Assembly (NCBI GenBank): GCA_021014325.1
Contig: CM037459.1
Location: 13,053,501-13,117,500, forward strand
Direction: 5' to 3'
Source: Plazaster borealis
Taxonomy: Eukaryota; Echinodermata; Asteroidea; Forcipulatida; Labidiasteridae
Length of the DNA stretch: 64,000 nucleotides
A program made the translations under genes and the position numbers. Of this stretch, positions 40,501 to 52,500 are shown piece after piece. Below the pieces are notes generated by a model, which was not told where the DNA came from, did no database searches, and saw only the letters and a program-made list of their open reading frames with translations. The number at the start of each line of letters is the position of its first letter. Position 1 is the stretch's first letter.

Positions 40501-43500
40501 CATTACCAAACGTATACAGGCCCTTTAAACAAAAGTATTTGAAGAAACAGAATTGCGCACACATAAAACCCAATACGGTTGGGACCAACTTGGTCCCGGA
40601 AGTTCGAATACTAGCGAGACTTGTACAGTCTATAACGAGACCTACCTGCTCATTCTCCTTTTGTTCATCACTGCTACTGATATCATCATCTTGGTCATCG
40701 CTGTCATCTATGACATCATCACCTTGAAAAGACAAATAATTCAAATGTCATTGGAAGAGAACATGCAACCCTTACCCTCAAGTTTTCAACAGTACAAAAT
40801 ACAACTGCCCTTGAAAATTCAATCAAAGTAGGCGTCCACATTTACAAGAAAACGTTGAATAATTTGTTGCGTCAGTGCAAAAACGTTGTATCTCGGCGCG
40901 TACTTGTTTTGTGTGTACATCCGGGCTATTTCAAGTGAGATACAACGTTTTAACAATTTCAAACTCGTGCGTAATATAAGTGCTATTTTAGGAGAAACAA
41001 CGTTTTTGCACTGAAATACCGAACTGCTTGTATTTTTGTTCTGGGACTTATAGGTCCCCTTGCACAAGCCGCCATAGCCGAGGTCAAACAATGGAATTGT
41101 GCATACGTGTACCAACCACGCAACTCTCAGCCAATGATGGGTCTTTCTTTGACCTCAGCGAGGGCGCTGTTTGAGCTTGTGGCGTCATGTGCAGGGGGGT
41201 ATATTTTGATAATGCAAATTTCAATAAGAACACTGAAGTACTTCACATGGAAACATTTCTTAGGACCGGTGTTGTTTGGACTCAGATTTCACCCAGAATC
41301 CTTTGCACGCCAATAATGCGCACAGGGACATGCATATGGGCCCTTGTCATTACCGTCAATCTCCGGCACAGTAGGTAAGATGCCAGCCGTGGTCTGAGGT
41401 AACATGAAGGTCACACAGGATTTGATGGTGGATACCGGTAGACGATTACGAGGCGAACACTTCCTGAGAATAACACTGGTCAGATTCACAAGGGAATCTA
41501 ATTCCTTGCCTGGAAAAACATCGTACAAGAAAAAAAGTTGGACAAATTCATTATGACAGGCATGATCATTGGTCCTTGGGAAAAAAGTAGGAACATTTTA
41601 TTGAGTACAAGGGCTTACCTACATGTACATGGTGTAGGCTTTACTAGACTTTTCAGGCTATTTAATCACAATTTTTCTGATTTTTCCAGGGCATAAAAAT
41701 CGGAAATCAGACTAAAGCCCCGTTCATACTTCCTGCGAATGCGAAGCAAAGTTGACATCACAACTCTGTTTTCGCTGCGACAGTTTCGCACCAGTTGGGC
41801 CCAGCTCAACTGGGGTGAATTGTTTGTTGCGAATTTGTGACGTCAAATTCGCTTCACATTCGCAGGAAGTGTCAACCGGGCTTTAAGTAGGAAGGATATC
41901 CTGCTTGTTATGAGTCTCTGACAGACATTTGGTAATGTCAGCTGGATCTTATTCACTGATGTCATCACGCCACTATCTTAGAGGTAAAACAATGATAAAA
42001 CATGTTGACGCACGCCGTCAATGGCAGAAGTGTAGCTAATTTTTTCAAAACCCTGAGGTTGAGGCCTAATTTTTGGATCGGTTATTACACAAAATTCAGA
42101 AGTGTTAAAGTATCAAAATTACAAATGAATGATAAACAAACACATTATAAACAAGTTTGATAGCATTCCTGTTGACATTTGTTATTGCTCAAGTAGCTGT
42201 TTAAGCAAAAGGTCAGATCATTTACCACTGACATTCTCTCTCCTCCCCCCCCCCAACTACAAAAATCAGAATCATCCAATATACTTACAGTGACTATTAT
42301 TATAATCCTGAGCGATGTCATACAAGACTTTAATACCATTGGAGTCAATGAAAGCCTTCCTTCCAGACTCTGAAATACAAAGTAATCAAATAAATCAACT
42401 GTGTTGTAGAACACTAGGCCAAGACTCAGACTCGAGTCAGACAAGAGACACGGCTTCGGTGACTCGCACTCGACTCGTCTCGACTTTTGATTTGAAACGA
42501 TGAAAGATTAAAGAAGCAAAATGACAAATTAACAATTCCCCAGCTAGTAAATTAAGCTCATCCCCGCAATGAGGACAGCATTCCAAGACTCAGTCTCGAG
42601 TCAGACTTGAGACATGACTTGAGACAGACTTGAGGCATGACTTTGGTGACTCGTTCTCGACTCGACTTTGATTTGATATGATAAGACTTCTGCGCAGTGA
42701 AGCAAAATGGTACAAATTTATAATTCCCAGCAAGTTAATACAAGTTCATTCCCACAATGCGGACTGCAGTCTAAGACTCAGTCTCGAGTCAGACTTTGGT
42801 AACTCGTACTCGGCCTGACTTCTGATTTGATACGAAGAAAGACTTCAGCGCAGTGAAGCAAAATGGTACAAATTTATAATTCCCAGCAAGTTAATACAAG
42901 TTCATTCCCACAATGAGGACTGCAGTCTAAGACTCAGTCTCGAGTCAGACTTTGGTGACTCGTACTCGGCCTGACTTCTGATTTGATACGAAGAAAGACT
43001 TCAGCGCAGTGAAGCAAAATGGTACAAATTTATAATTCCCCAGCTAGTACATGTAGTTTAACCTCATCCCCAGTCCTCACAATGAGGACTACAGTCTAAG
43101 ACTCAGTCTTGAGACATGGCTTTGGTTACATGAGGACATTTCAAACAGACCCTTATTGAAACCGTGGCTTTCAGCTTGGGCTTTGGCTTGGGCCCCGTCC
43201 GCCAGTTTGAAACCCTGTATAAGGAAAGCGTTTGTTTTCTTAATGGAACCCAAGCCAGACCCCTAGGCGTGAATCTGGAAAAGCACAACAGTCATAACTT
43301 TAAAGCCGCTAGACACCATGATGGTGGATGTCTACTTACTGAGAACCGTGACGTTCTTGATGGTATTCAGGATGGCTTTACGTATTTTCACATGCCTGTT
43401 TCTCACATCGTTCCTATGCCAGTCACACATCATGGTAAGAAGTATGCTGACACCACCCTGACCAACAGCTCTTGCAGCATTACTCTCTGGAAAAACAAAC

Positions 43501-46500
43501 CCCCATACAAAATCTGTTTAACAAAATCCACCTTTATTTGGCCCTAAAACACGATCAAAAGAACTATACAGAAATAACAAGTATTTTGAAATCACATTCA
43601 TAAATACCTGGGACAGTTTATCCATTCTGATTGGTCAAGAGGAGATAATGCCCCATGTTTAAATGTGAAATATTAACAGATTTGAACTCAATTTTAAAAG
43701 GATTTTTGGATGTTTTTAACGGAAAGGTATGTATTAATGGGAATCAAAGTGTGTTGAATCGGTTTTTAAACTAGTTGCCTTAAACACGCTTAGGCCTGGT
43801 TCTTGATAACTTTACCTCAACTTCCATCTCTGTAAAATTATCAAGACCCAGGCAAAACCTCTTCACCGCACTTTGATTCCCTTTATTTCAAACCATTTCA
43901 TGAATTGTTTTGATAATTTTAAACTGAAGTAATAAACCAAAAGGGAAACTGGCTGGGTACAACATAAATCAATTTTGGGTGAACAAAGAAAAAATTGAAT
44001 AGTGTGGGTTTAGAACCTGCGACCTCCAGGTTAACGTGCTGGTGCTTTACAAAAACAAGCTACCTAGCCCTATGTTGGCTGTCACCTTATTATGTCATTA
44101 TGTCTTTGTTCGGGGGCACCAGTTAGAAGTCAACTCTATACTGCCAAATAGCATGGGATCACGCACAAATAGGGAAGACTGTGTCACCGTGGTCAAGTGG
44201 TTAGACTGCAGGACTTGGAATCACAAAGTTGTGGGTTCGAAATCTGGCCAAGCTAACGACTGATTTCACAATGACCGGAATCAGTATTGTCGTCTAGTTA
44301 CTGAATCACGATTTATTGAATTGTGCAATTCATAATCATAGACGTTAAACCAATATTTCATGTGAGAGATTGGCTGTTGCCAGCTGGGCCTTTATATCCC
44401 CTTGTGGGCGCTTTGCCAACTCCCCTTGTTGGGAAGATCATCTTAACAAACAAACATACAAACAAACTGCCAACATATAGCTAGATAGCTCATTTGGTAT
44501 AGCACCAACACTAAATAAATAAATCCGGAGGACACAGGTTCAAATCATGCCCCAGTAAACTTTTCTTTGTGCACCAAAATTTAAATTGAATTTTAAACTG
44601 GGGTTAGTTTAAAATTCAATGAAAGGAATTTTTTTCTTTTCCAAATATTTTGATTCAAAAACCTCTTTTCAACTTACTTGATTTGACAAGCTGGCAGAGG
44701 ATGTCTATTGCAAGACGCAAAGTGTTGTTATGTTTGCGACCACACACAGATAATATCCTAAAAATACAGTTCACTGCTCCAGATTTACCCAAGAATGATG
44801 AGTTGACAGCTGATGAAAGAACAATAAAGAAACACATTATGGTCAGATCGCCCTATGAACATGGTCACCAAAATATAAAACAGACATGTGTTTTTTGCTT
44901 TACTGAGGAATAATACTATCATCCCACAAGCACGAGTGGATCACAGAAAAATAAAGCCTTCATATCCTAGTAGCTAGATGAATGCGCTTTACAACATAAT
45001 TATCCCTGTTCATCGGGCATACTTTTACACCATTCCTCTAACTTTCTCAACTTCCTGCATGTCCTGGGAAGTATACAACCCCAAGCTGCTTAATTTAGCG
45101 CTAAGGGGTTAATCAAACACTATACTGTCTCAGCCCTCTCGGGTTCCCATTTATACACCTGGGTTAAGAGAAGCAATTATGGTTAAATGTCTTGCTCAAG
45201 GAGCACAGGTGTCTTGACCCGGATTACGAACCCACACTCTGATGATTCAACCATTAGAACTTGAGTCTGATGCAGTAGACCACTCGGCCTCGACACACCA
45301 TTATAAACTTTTTGAATTGAATTTTCCATTTACAGTAGATTATGCAGTAGTAAATATTAAATTGATATGTAGTAATGTATGCAGGGCCCCATTGAAAATC
45401 AGTTTTAACTGTTTGGACATATGTATATGTACCCCGGGTAAAGAGTTTTAATTAAAATAAAAAAACAAATAAAAACACATGTATTCAATTACTACAGTAT
45501 AAGCCACATGTAATGTCAGCTGGGCATGATTCTCAGGATTTTTCACACAAAAACTGGCCAGTGAAGCAGAGAAAGGAAACTAACTTCACAGAAGCCACCG
45601 ATACAGTACTTCAAAACGCACCAGACAACACAACATAAACATCCAACCCACATCATGCCATGGGAAACATCCTTATAGTATCAAGTGCTTTTAGATGAAC
45701 TTGAAATGTTCCAGTAGAACTTTTAATTTCTCTCATAGAGATGGCCTATACTAAAGGAAAACTGCCTTGTCCTTACAAGAGCCAAGTGTCAGGCTTTTAC
45801 ACTCTAATATGGACAGCGTTGGTCGTGCAGTCTAGTTCACCGGACCCAAGCTCTGGTGTTTTCAGCAGCAGAGTGTGGGTTCGAATCCCGGTCATGACAC
45901 TTGTGTCCTTGAGCAAGGCACTTAACCATAATTGCTTCAGAAAAAGTTGGGAAGGTGGTGCATTCTGCTCTACCAGCCTGGGTCCTAGTGGATGATACCC
46001 ATGCCTACATCCTGTGAAGGGGGTAACCCTGTTTCAGCCCCAGGAGTAGCCCAAATCAGTTAAGTGTAGCCCTCACCTTGAAGTGGCCATTCAGCCTTGT
46101 GATGTTAGGCGATATTTCATTAAAAAAAAAGAAGGTTTCAAGCATGACTGTCTCTGGGCTAACTTACAGTTTGTTGCATATATCTTGAGTACTTGCAGTG
46201 AAGGCTGTAAGATCTCAAAGTTTCCTGTGTTGGTGCGTATGAGGCCAAATGTAATTGGTAAGGCGCCACTTAGTCTGGCTTTCACCCCAAACTTCCTGTC
46301 TGTGAAAGAGAAACGATTAAATTCAGATTAAATAACGCAATCAGCTACGAGAATTATATCCAAACATGTGTTTTCTGCAAGGAGCATGGGCATTTCCCAA
46401 GGTGAGGTGCGTAGAATGGGGAGATGGCGCTCTAATGCGGTGGCCTCGTACATTCGCTCTATACCGGTATGTGCAATTACTGACGTGGCCGACGCTAATC

Positions 46501-49500
46501 ATGTCCATGACACTGTTTAAAAAATATTTTCTGTTTATATGACATGTGATTTGTGCATTACCGATGTTGTACGTCCGGTTTGGGTAAGGCAAACAGCTAC
46601 GAGAATTATATCCAAACAGATTTTAAAAACTTTTTTACTTTCTTTATAGTGATCAAACGACTAAACAAAACTATTAGTTTTTTTCCCTTTGTTCATTCAA
46701 TAAATGTTTTTTGAGATTTTCCTTTATCTGAAGAAAACAACCGCTCTTTTTTCTTTTACCAGGCAGACATAAAAAAAGTCTGAATTCAGATAAAATCCCG
46801 TTATTTCCATCCCTGGTCTTGAGTTTTATGAAGCACATGTACCCACCAAATAATGCTAAAAAAGCTGTTGGGCTCAATTTCACAAAGAGTTAAGATTGAT
46901 CTTAAGTCCAAATCAGTCTTAATGGCTAAGCAAAGTGTGATGCCACAATACAAATCACTATGATAATACTGGCAACTCATCATTAAAAGATGAATCTTAG
47001 AGCTTTGTGAAATCGACTTTGGTTTGAGGTCTACACAAAGCTACAGCTGAAGGTACCATATACATTCTACAGTGTCAGGAGGTGTTTCTGTTTTGCTATC
47101 CAATTCCTACTCCATCAATCCGACACATACAAACACAAGTGTGGAAAGACCTCCAATCGTGGATCCCCATTGTTCAAATCTTTGTCCTGACAAACAAGAA
47201 CCACACTGTTTTCCTTTTGTGATAGCAAACATGGACCCATTGTCCCTTTTGTTTTAAGTCCTCGGTTTGATTGTCAGTGTCACTAAAAACTCAAACACAC
47301 ACATGTTTGTCAACCCGGTAAATCCAGGACTTCTCCTTGTTCTCTCGTTGATTGGACTTAGGTTTTTTTTAGGAACACTCCCCTTGGTTTTGTACACAAA
47401 AGCCAAATGAGGATCTTTTCAGGTAACTTTCTGCAGAATCAGAGAGAGTTGGCAGCTCTGGGGTCGATTTCACAAACTCTTCCTAACTTAGGACTAGTCC
47501 TAGGCAATGCCAAGAGATAGGACTAGTCTTAAGCTAAGACCAGTTACTGGTCCTAACTTCAGATAAGACTAGTCTTAAATCTCTTTGTGAAATCGGCCCC
47601 TGCAAACTTTGCCAGACTTTTAAGGCTAACAGAAAATTGTTTGAAATCAGTACCTTTTGGGGCCACTTTGCTGAGGACTTGATGCAGTGTAGTCATGAGT
47701 TCATCCGACACTGGCTGGCCGCGAGATGCTGTCCCAAGGGCAGTGAGTAGAATCTGAGTAGCTCTGTGAGTCACAAAGATTGACGCTCGCTTACCTGTGA
47801 ATAGCATCTCCAATAACGTTGACGAAACATTGAGAGACACATTGGTATCTGTGGAACTCTAATAGAAAATATACAAACCAAAGTGATATGAAATTAAAAG
47901 ATATTCAGGCTAATAATAAAACTACCTGAGTCTTATAGCGCACGCATACTAATAAAGGTACTTGAAGGCGCTTGAACAAAAAAGAAACATCTTTAAGAAT
48001 TTTTTGGAAATTTTTGTTTTGAATTATGAGATTGATTTATGTAGCACCTTATGGGTCATAGCACCTTGTAAGGGCACCTTGTGTAAGGGTTTACTGTGCT
48101 TTTGTTCTTTTTTGGCAATTTGTATTTCAGCTTCTTGAATTTCTGTCTTTGCAAGTTTTACTTTTTAACAAACAACCCTGTGGTCAGATTTTTGTAGAAG
48201 ATTTACTTAAGAACAAAGTCTACATTATAAGAAAATATATCTATACAGAAAAATAAGCAGTTCTATGACATTCTAAGAAATACGGGGAAAAAAACACATG
48301 GCCATAATGAATTCAGTGTTAAGAATGTCAGTAGACATTTTGATAAAGCCTGGCATAATTAACCTTATTAACAGCATAACCCTTGGTGGCGAGAGAGATT
48401 GCAAATGACTGTCCTAAAAGATAGTCCGAACAAATAGAGGTAATCTCTGAACCAATGGGTTCCAAAAGTTCAGCTTTAAAGCGAACAACTTTTAAAAGTT
48501 CCTGACTGAATGATAAAAAGCGTGTGACACTGAAAAAGCTGGTTTGTTTTGATTTTAATCTGGTTGCTTACGCTGAATTTTTGTTGTAGTACAATAAAAA
48601 CCACCAGCAAAATAAAAGTTGAATAGAGACTGCAGTGACAAACATGACAGTGTCTGGTATGATTTCTGCGGTGGGAAAAATTGTTAGAGAGGGCATGAAC
48701 ACAGCTGTAGGGGGAAATCATGCTTGAATCCACCTTCCTCAAAACACTTTTCAAAATTATTTCAAACACATACATGTACTCACCTCCAGTGTAGAAAGTA
48801 AAATCTCTAAACCATTTGTGGTTTTGGATATTATCTGCTTGCGGACTTGTTCTGCGTTTAAATTTCAAAGAAGCAAATGGTCAACATGGTCAAAGCAGTA
48901 AATATAAATGAAGCTTTTTTTTCGTATACAATTTGTGGTGTCACTATTCTACTTATTCGGCCAATATGTTAGTCTACCTTCTTGCTTTGCTTACGTCATG
49001 TACATAGGTTAAGCAGTAGTAAGTGTTTTAAAAGGTTATGGTTAGTTAAGATAATGAAATTGTCTCCAGCTGGGCCAAATTTCATTTGTGTAGAAGTAAA
49101 AAAAAAACTGCTTAACAAGTTTCTGCACAGCAAGTGTGTGCAGGATACCAGTCATAAGCGGTACTTGTGAATTGGCATTTTGACCATACTCTGGTAAGCA
49201 TTGTTTGTTGTGCTTACATGTAGCTTCTTTTTGTGCTTAAGCATCTCTATGAAAATGGGCCTTGCTTGTAAACAGGAACTGCCAAGATAGCACACCTTTA
49301 GCTTTGCTTTGGATAAACAGTTAATAGCATTATAATACTATGGTTAGTTTGGGTTATTCTGCTAGTTAGAGCAGCTCTGTCTGCTTACAGGCTGTATGTA
49401 AATGTCTCCAGGGTCCAATTTTATAGAGCAGACAATATTGCTCATCAATTTTCTGCTAAGCAGAAATAAGCAAGGTCACAAATACATTACATGTACACGT

Positions 49501-52500
49501 CTGATTAACAGCTTTGTGAAATTGGGCTCAGCTGGTCATAATATACAATGTAGAGAAGCAAAGTGTTGCCCTAGTTGGTAATAAAGAGCACTGTAGGCCT
49601 ATTACTAATCTTACGAATATTTATCATCACATTAACTGCTGTACTTTGGACAATATAAATCCAATGACAATGTTATCTTGAGTGGCTTTCTTTGTGTGCA
49701 GCAAAGTATGAACCTACTAGTTGATAGGCTTCAAATATTAAATTCTTCTCTTGTCAGTTTAGAGAATACATAACTTCAGCAATTAATAGTCTTTGAAACT
49801 GTAGTTTTTCTGATATTTAAATTAATGTGTTTTCAGACATTTATGCAACTTTGTTTTATCACACTGAGGAACTGCAAAGCAAACAAACCTTTGTACAGTG
49901 TTTTCCAGTTTTCAATGGCATTAAAATAGCAGTAAAAAGAAGATAGCTGATCTGCAAAAAAGTTGCATGCCTGGTTTTATGTAGGCCCTATGTTCTTTTA
50001 GTTATCACCAGGTTTGCTTTGATTTTTATTTCAAACAACATTATTATCATAAATCGTTTCTTCTATAAACAGTTATTGATATCTTATCTGATAATTTTGT
50101 TTTCTGTTCTGAATTAGTTTTTCGAATTATTGCTCCTTTATTTCCTATTCTGAACGTAATTATATTGTTCACACATCCAACAGCACAATTAGCGCCAACA
50201 ACAAGATGAATACTGTATAGGAAACAAGAAGAAATTTGGAAAAACCCCAAGCAATCAAGTAGGGACTGAAAACCCAATCCACATGCAAGGCTTCGGTCTG
50301 AGGTGGGATTTGAACTGGGGTCCACAGAGAAACCACTGAGCCAACCAGAGTTTACATATCTGGTATTTATGAGCAGGCCTAACACTTTGTTCTTGTATGG
50401 CAAGGCATTTTGTCCATGGTAAAGGGAACTTACATCCCTACATAGGGCCTAAACCTCGGCTTCTTCCAGATGATGCCTCCATACTTTATTTATATATTAT
50501 ACTCTGCCTCATTAAATAGCTCTGTTTATTGGTTATTCCTTTATAAAAAAAACATTGTTTATACTCTGTTTTCATGAAGTATGGAAAAAAATATATCAGT
50601 TTGAATGAATGAAATGAATGAATGAACTTTGCAATGAGGGACATGTGTCAATTTGTACTGGAACATTTCAAGAGGCATAGAGGCAAGCACCAAGGCAATG
50701 ACCAAGGGGCATAGGGGTAATTGTCTTCATTGCCTCCGTGAAGTACCAGGGCGTGGTTGTTTCCACACTTTCCCTCTAATATCTGGGTTTTGTTTTCTTT
50801 GATACATTCCATTCTACCTTGGTCTGTTGACAAGGTTTTTTTTCCTCGCTCTACTCCTGTCTCAGCTACCAGAGCTCGAGTTCAATGCGCAAGACCACTT
50901 GACCAAAACGCCCCACAAAACATACATGTACCACACCAGGGTAAATGGTGGCATACACCATGTACACTGCTGTAGTTGTGACAATCTTGACCCTCGATCC
51001 TCCAAACGATTGTAGGTCTAAACTTTAAGGGACATGACCAAGAGCTACGATTATGGTAGTTGGTAGTAGTGCTGCTACCTGGGCCAAATTTCATAGAGCT
51101 GCTTTTAAAAGCACAAAAAGTAGCTAAGCAAAACAAAATTACGCTTACCAGAATAAGGTTACCAGCCAAACACCATGTCACAAGTTCAATTTGTGACTGG
51201 TATCCTGCTCATTTCTGCTTAGCAGAAAATTGTTAAGCAATATTTTCTGCTTTTAAGCAGCTCTATGAAATTGGGCCCTGGCGTATTGTGTATTAAAGTG
51301 AGGGTTTAGTATTTAAGTGCTTTATTTTTACCTTGGTCTTTGGTACAGTGTAATATTTTGGCCGTAGTGTAGCGCATCTGTTCCACATCATCAGAGCTGG
51401 AGCTGTTAAGCTTATCCAAAGAGTACAGCAGCGTCCCAATTCTGGATCTGTTCACATCAAAAAATATTACTCCAATTAAACACTTGAACTATTAATTTTT
51501 CTTGTGAGTTAATTTTCAAGTATTTTCTCGATGTCAGGGCTCGAAATTTACAATGGACCACAGGCCTGAGGCCAGTGTTTTTAGCATTGGGCCATCAAAA
51601 TAACGACTGGATAAGTCTGGCGGTCTTGTGAGTGTGTTTTATAATAATAATACTGTACCTCACCTCATCTTTTTTATGTTCAAATATTGACTTTGAGTCC
51701 AATACATATCTTTCAATTCTGTTGAAAGTATTACCCATATATAAGACAAGTGAGATAAATCTTCCCTTAGTGCTTGGTTCAAATCCATTGCAGGGTTCGA
51801 CCTTAGCGGTCGTCCGGTCGCCAAATGCGAGTGAAAACAGCGGCGGGCGAGTCAAAACCCCTTCTTTACTAGCCCGCCAGGCGAGTCAAAAAAATGTTCC
51901 TTTTCACGATAAATGAAGGATACGGTGGTTAAATCTCAAAGAGGGATTATTTTTAAGTTCGTAAAATGGTTTAACAAGTCTTAGTATATTTTTTTTGGCT
52001 AGATTTATTGTGTCCGCGATCGCGATTGCAATCGCAATCGTTCATTTCAGTATACTAACGTTAAAACACGCATGCACAAACCACATGTGCTGAGTATTTA
52101 CCGGCGCGTACCACACAACGTTCGGTCACCCCACGTCCATGCACACACATGGTGTATTGTGCAGTATACAACACAGCGGGTCAAGAGTCCAAGCTAACCA
52201 ATATTCCGCATGCTGTGATTGGCCGTTGAAATTTCCATATTCATAAGAAAACTTGGCTAGTCTCCAACTCGGTACACGTTCACGAACCGAGTAAAGAATA
52301 GCTGCACAGTGTGGCGCACGCCTGCGGATTCTGTACTATACACAGCCTTGGACTAAGGCTATTCAAACATCGACAACTTTTGCCGACAGAGGGCGATGCC
52401 GCATGCGAGGCAAAGTTCATTGATTTTTTTCCAAATGTGCGTCGTCGACTGATCGTTTAATCACAAAGATTTCATTGCAAAAGAAGTTCTATTAAACCGA

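Noticed and set aside
40487..40744. Start codon in the frame of exon 10 read as a separate small gene
   Set aside because: The acidic peptide is exon 10 of AGTPBP1 with both splice sites in phase; the extra residues are intron.
43164..43547. 127-codon plus-strand open frame
   Set aside because: It is antisense to AGTPBP1 exon 7 for most of its length.
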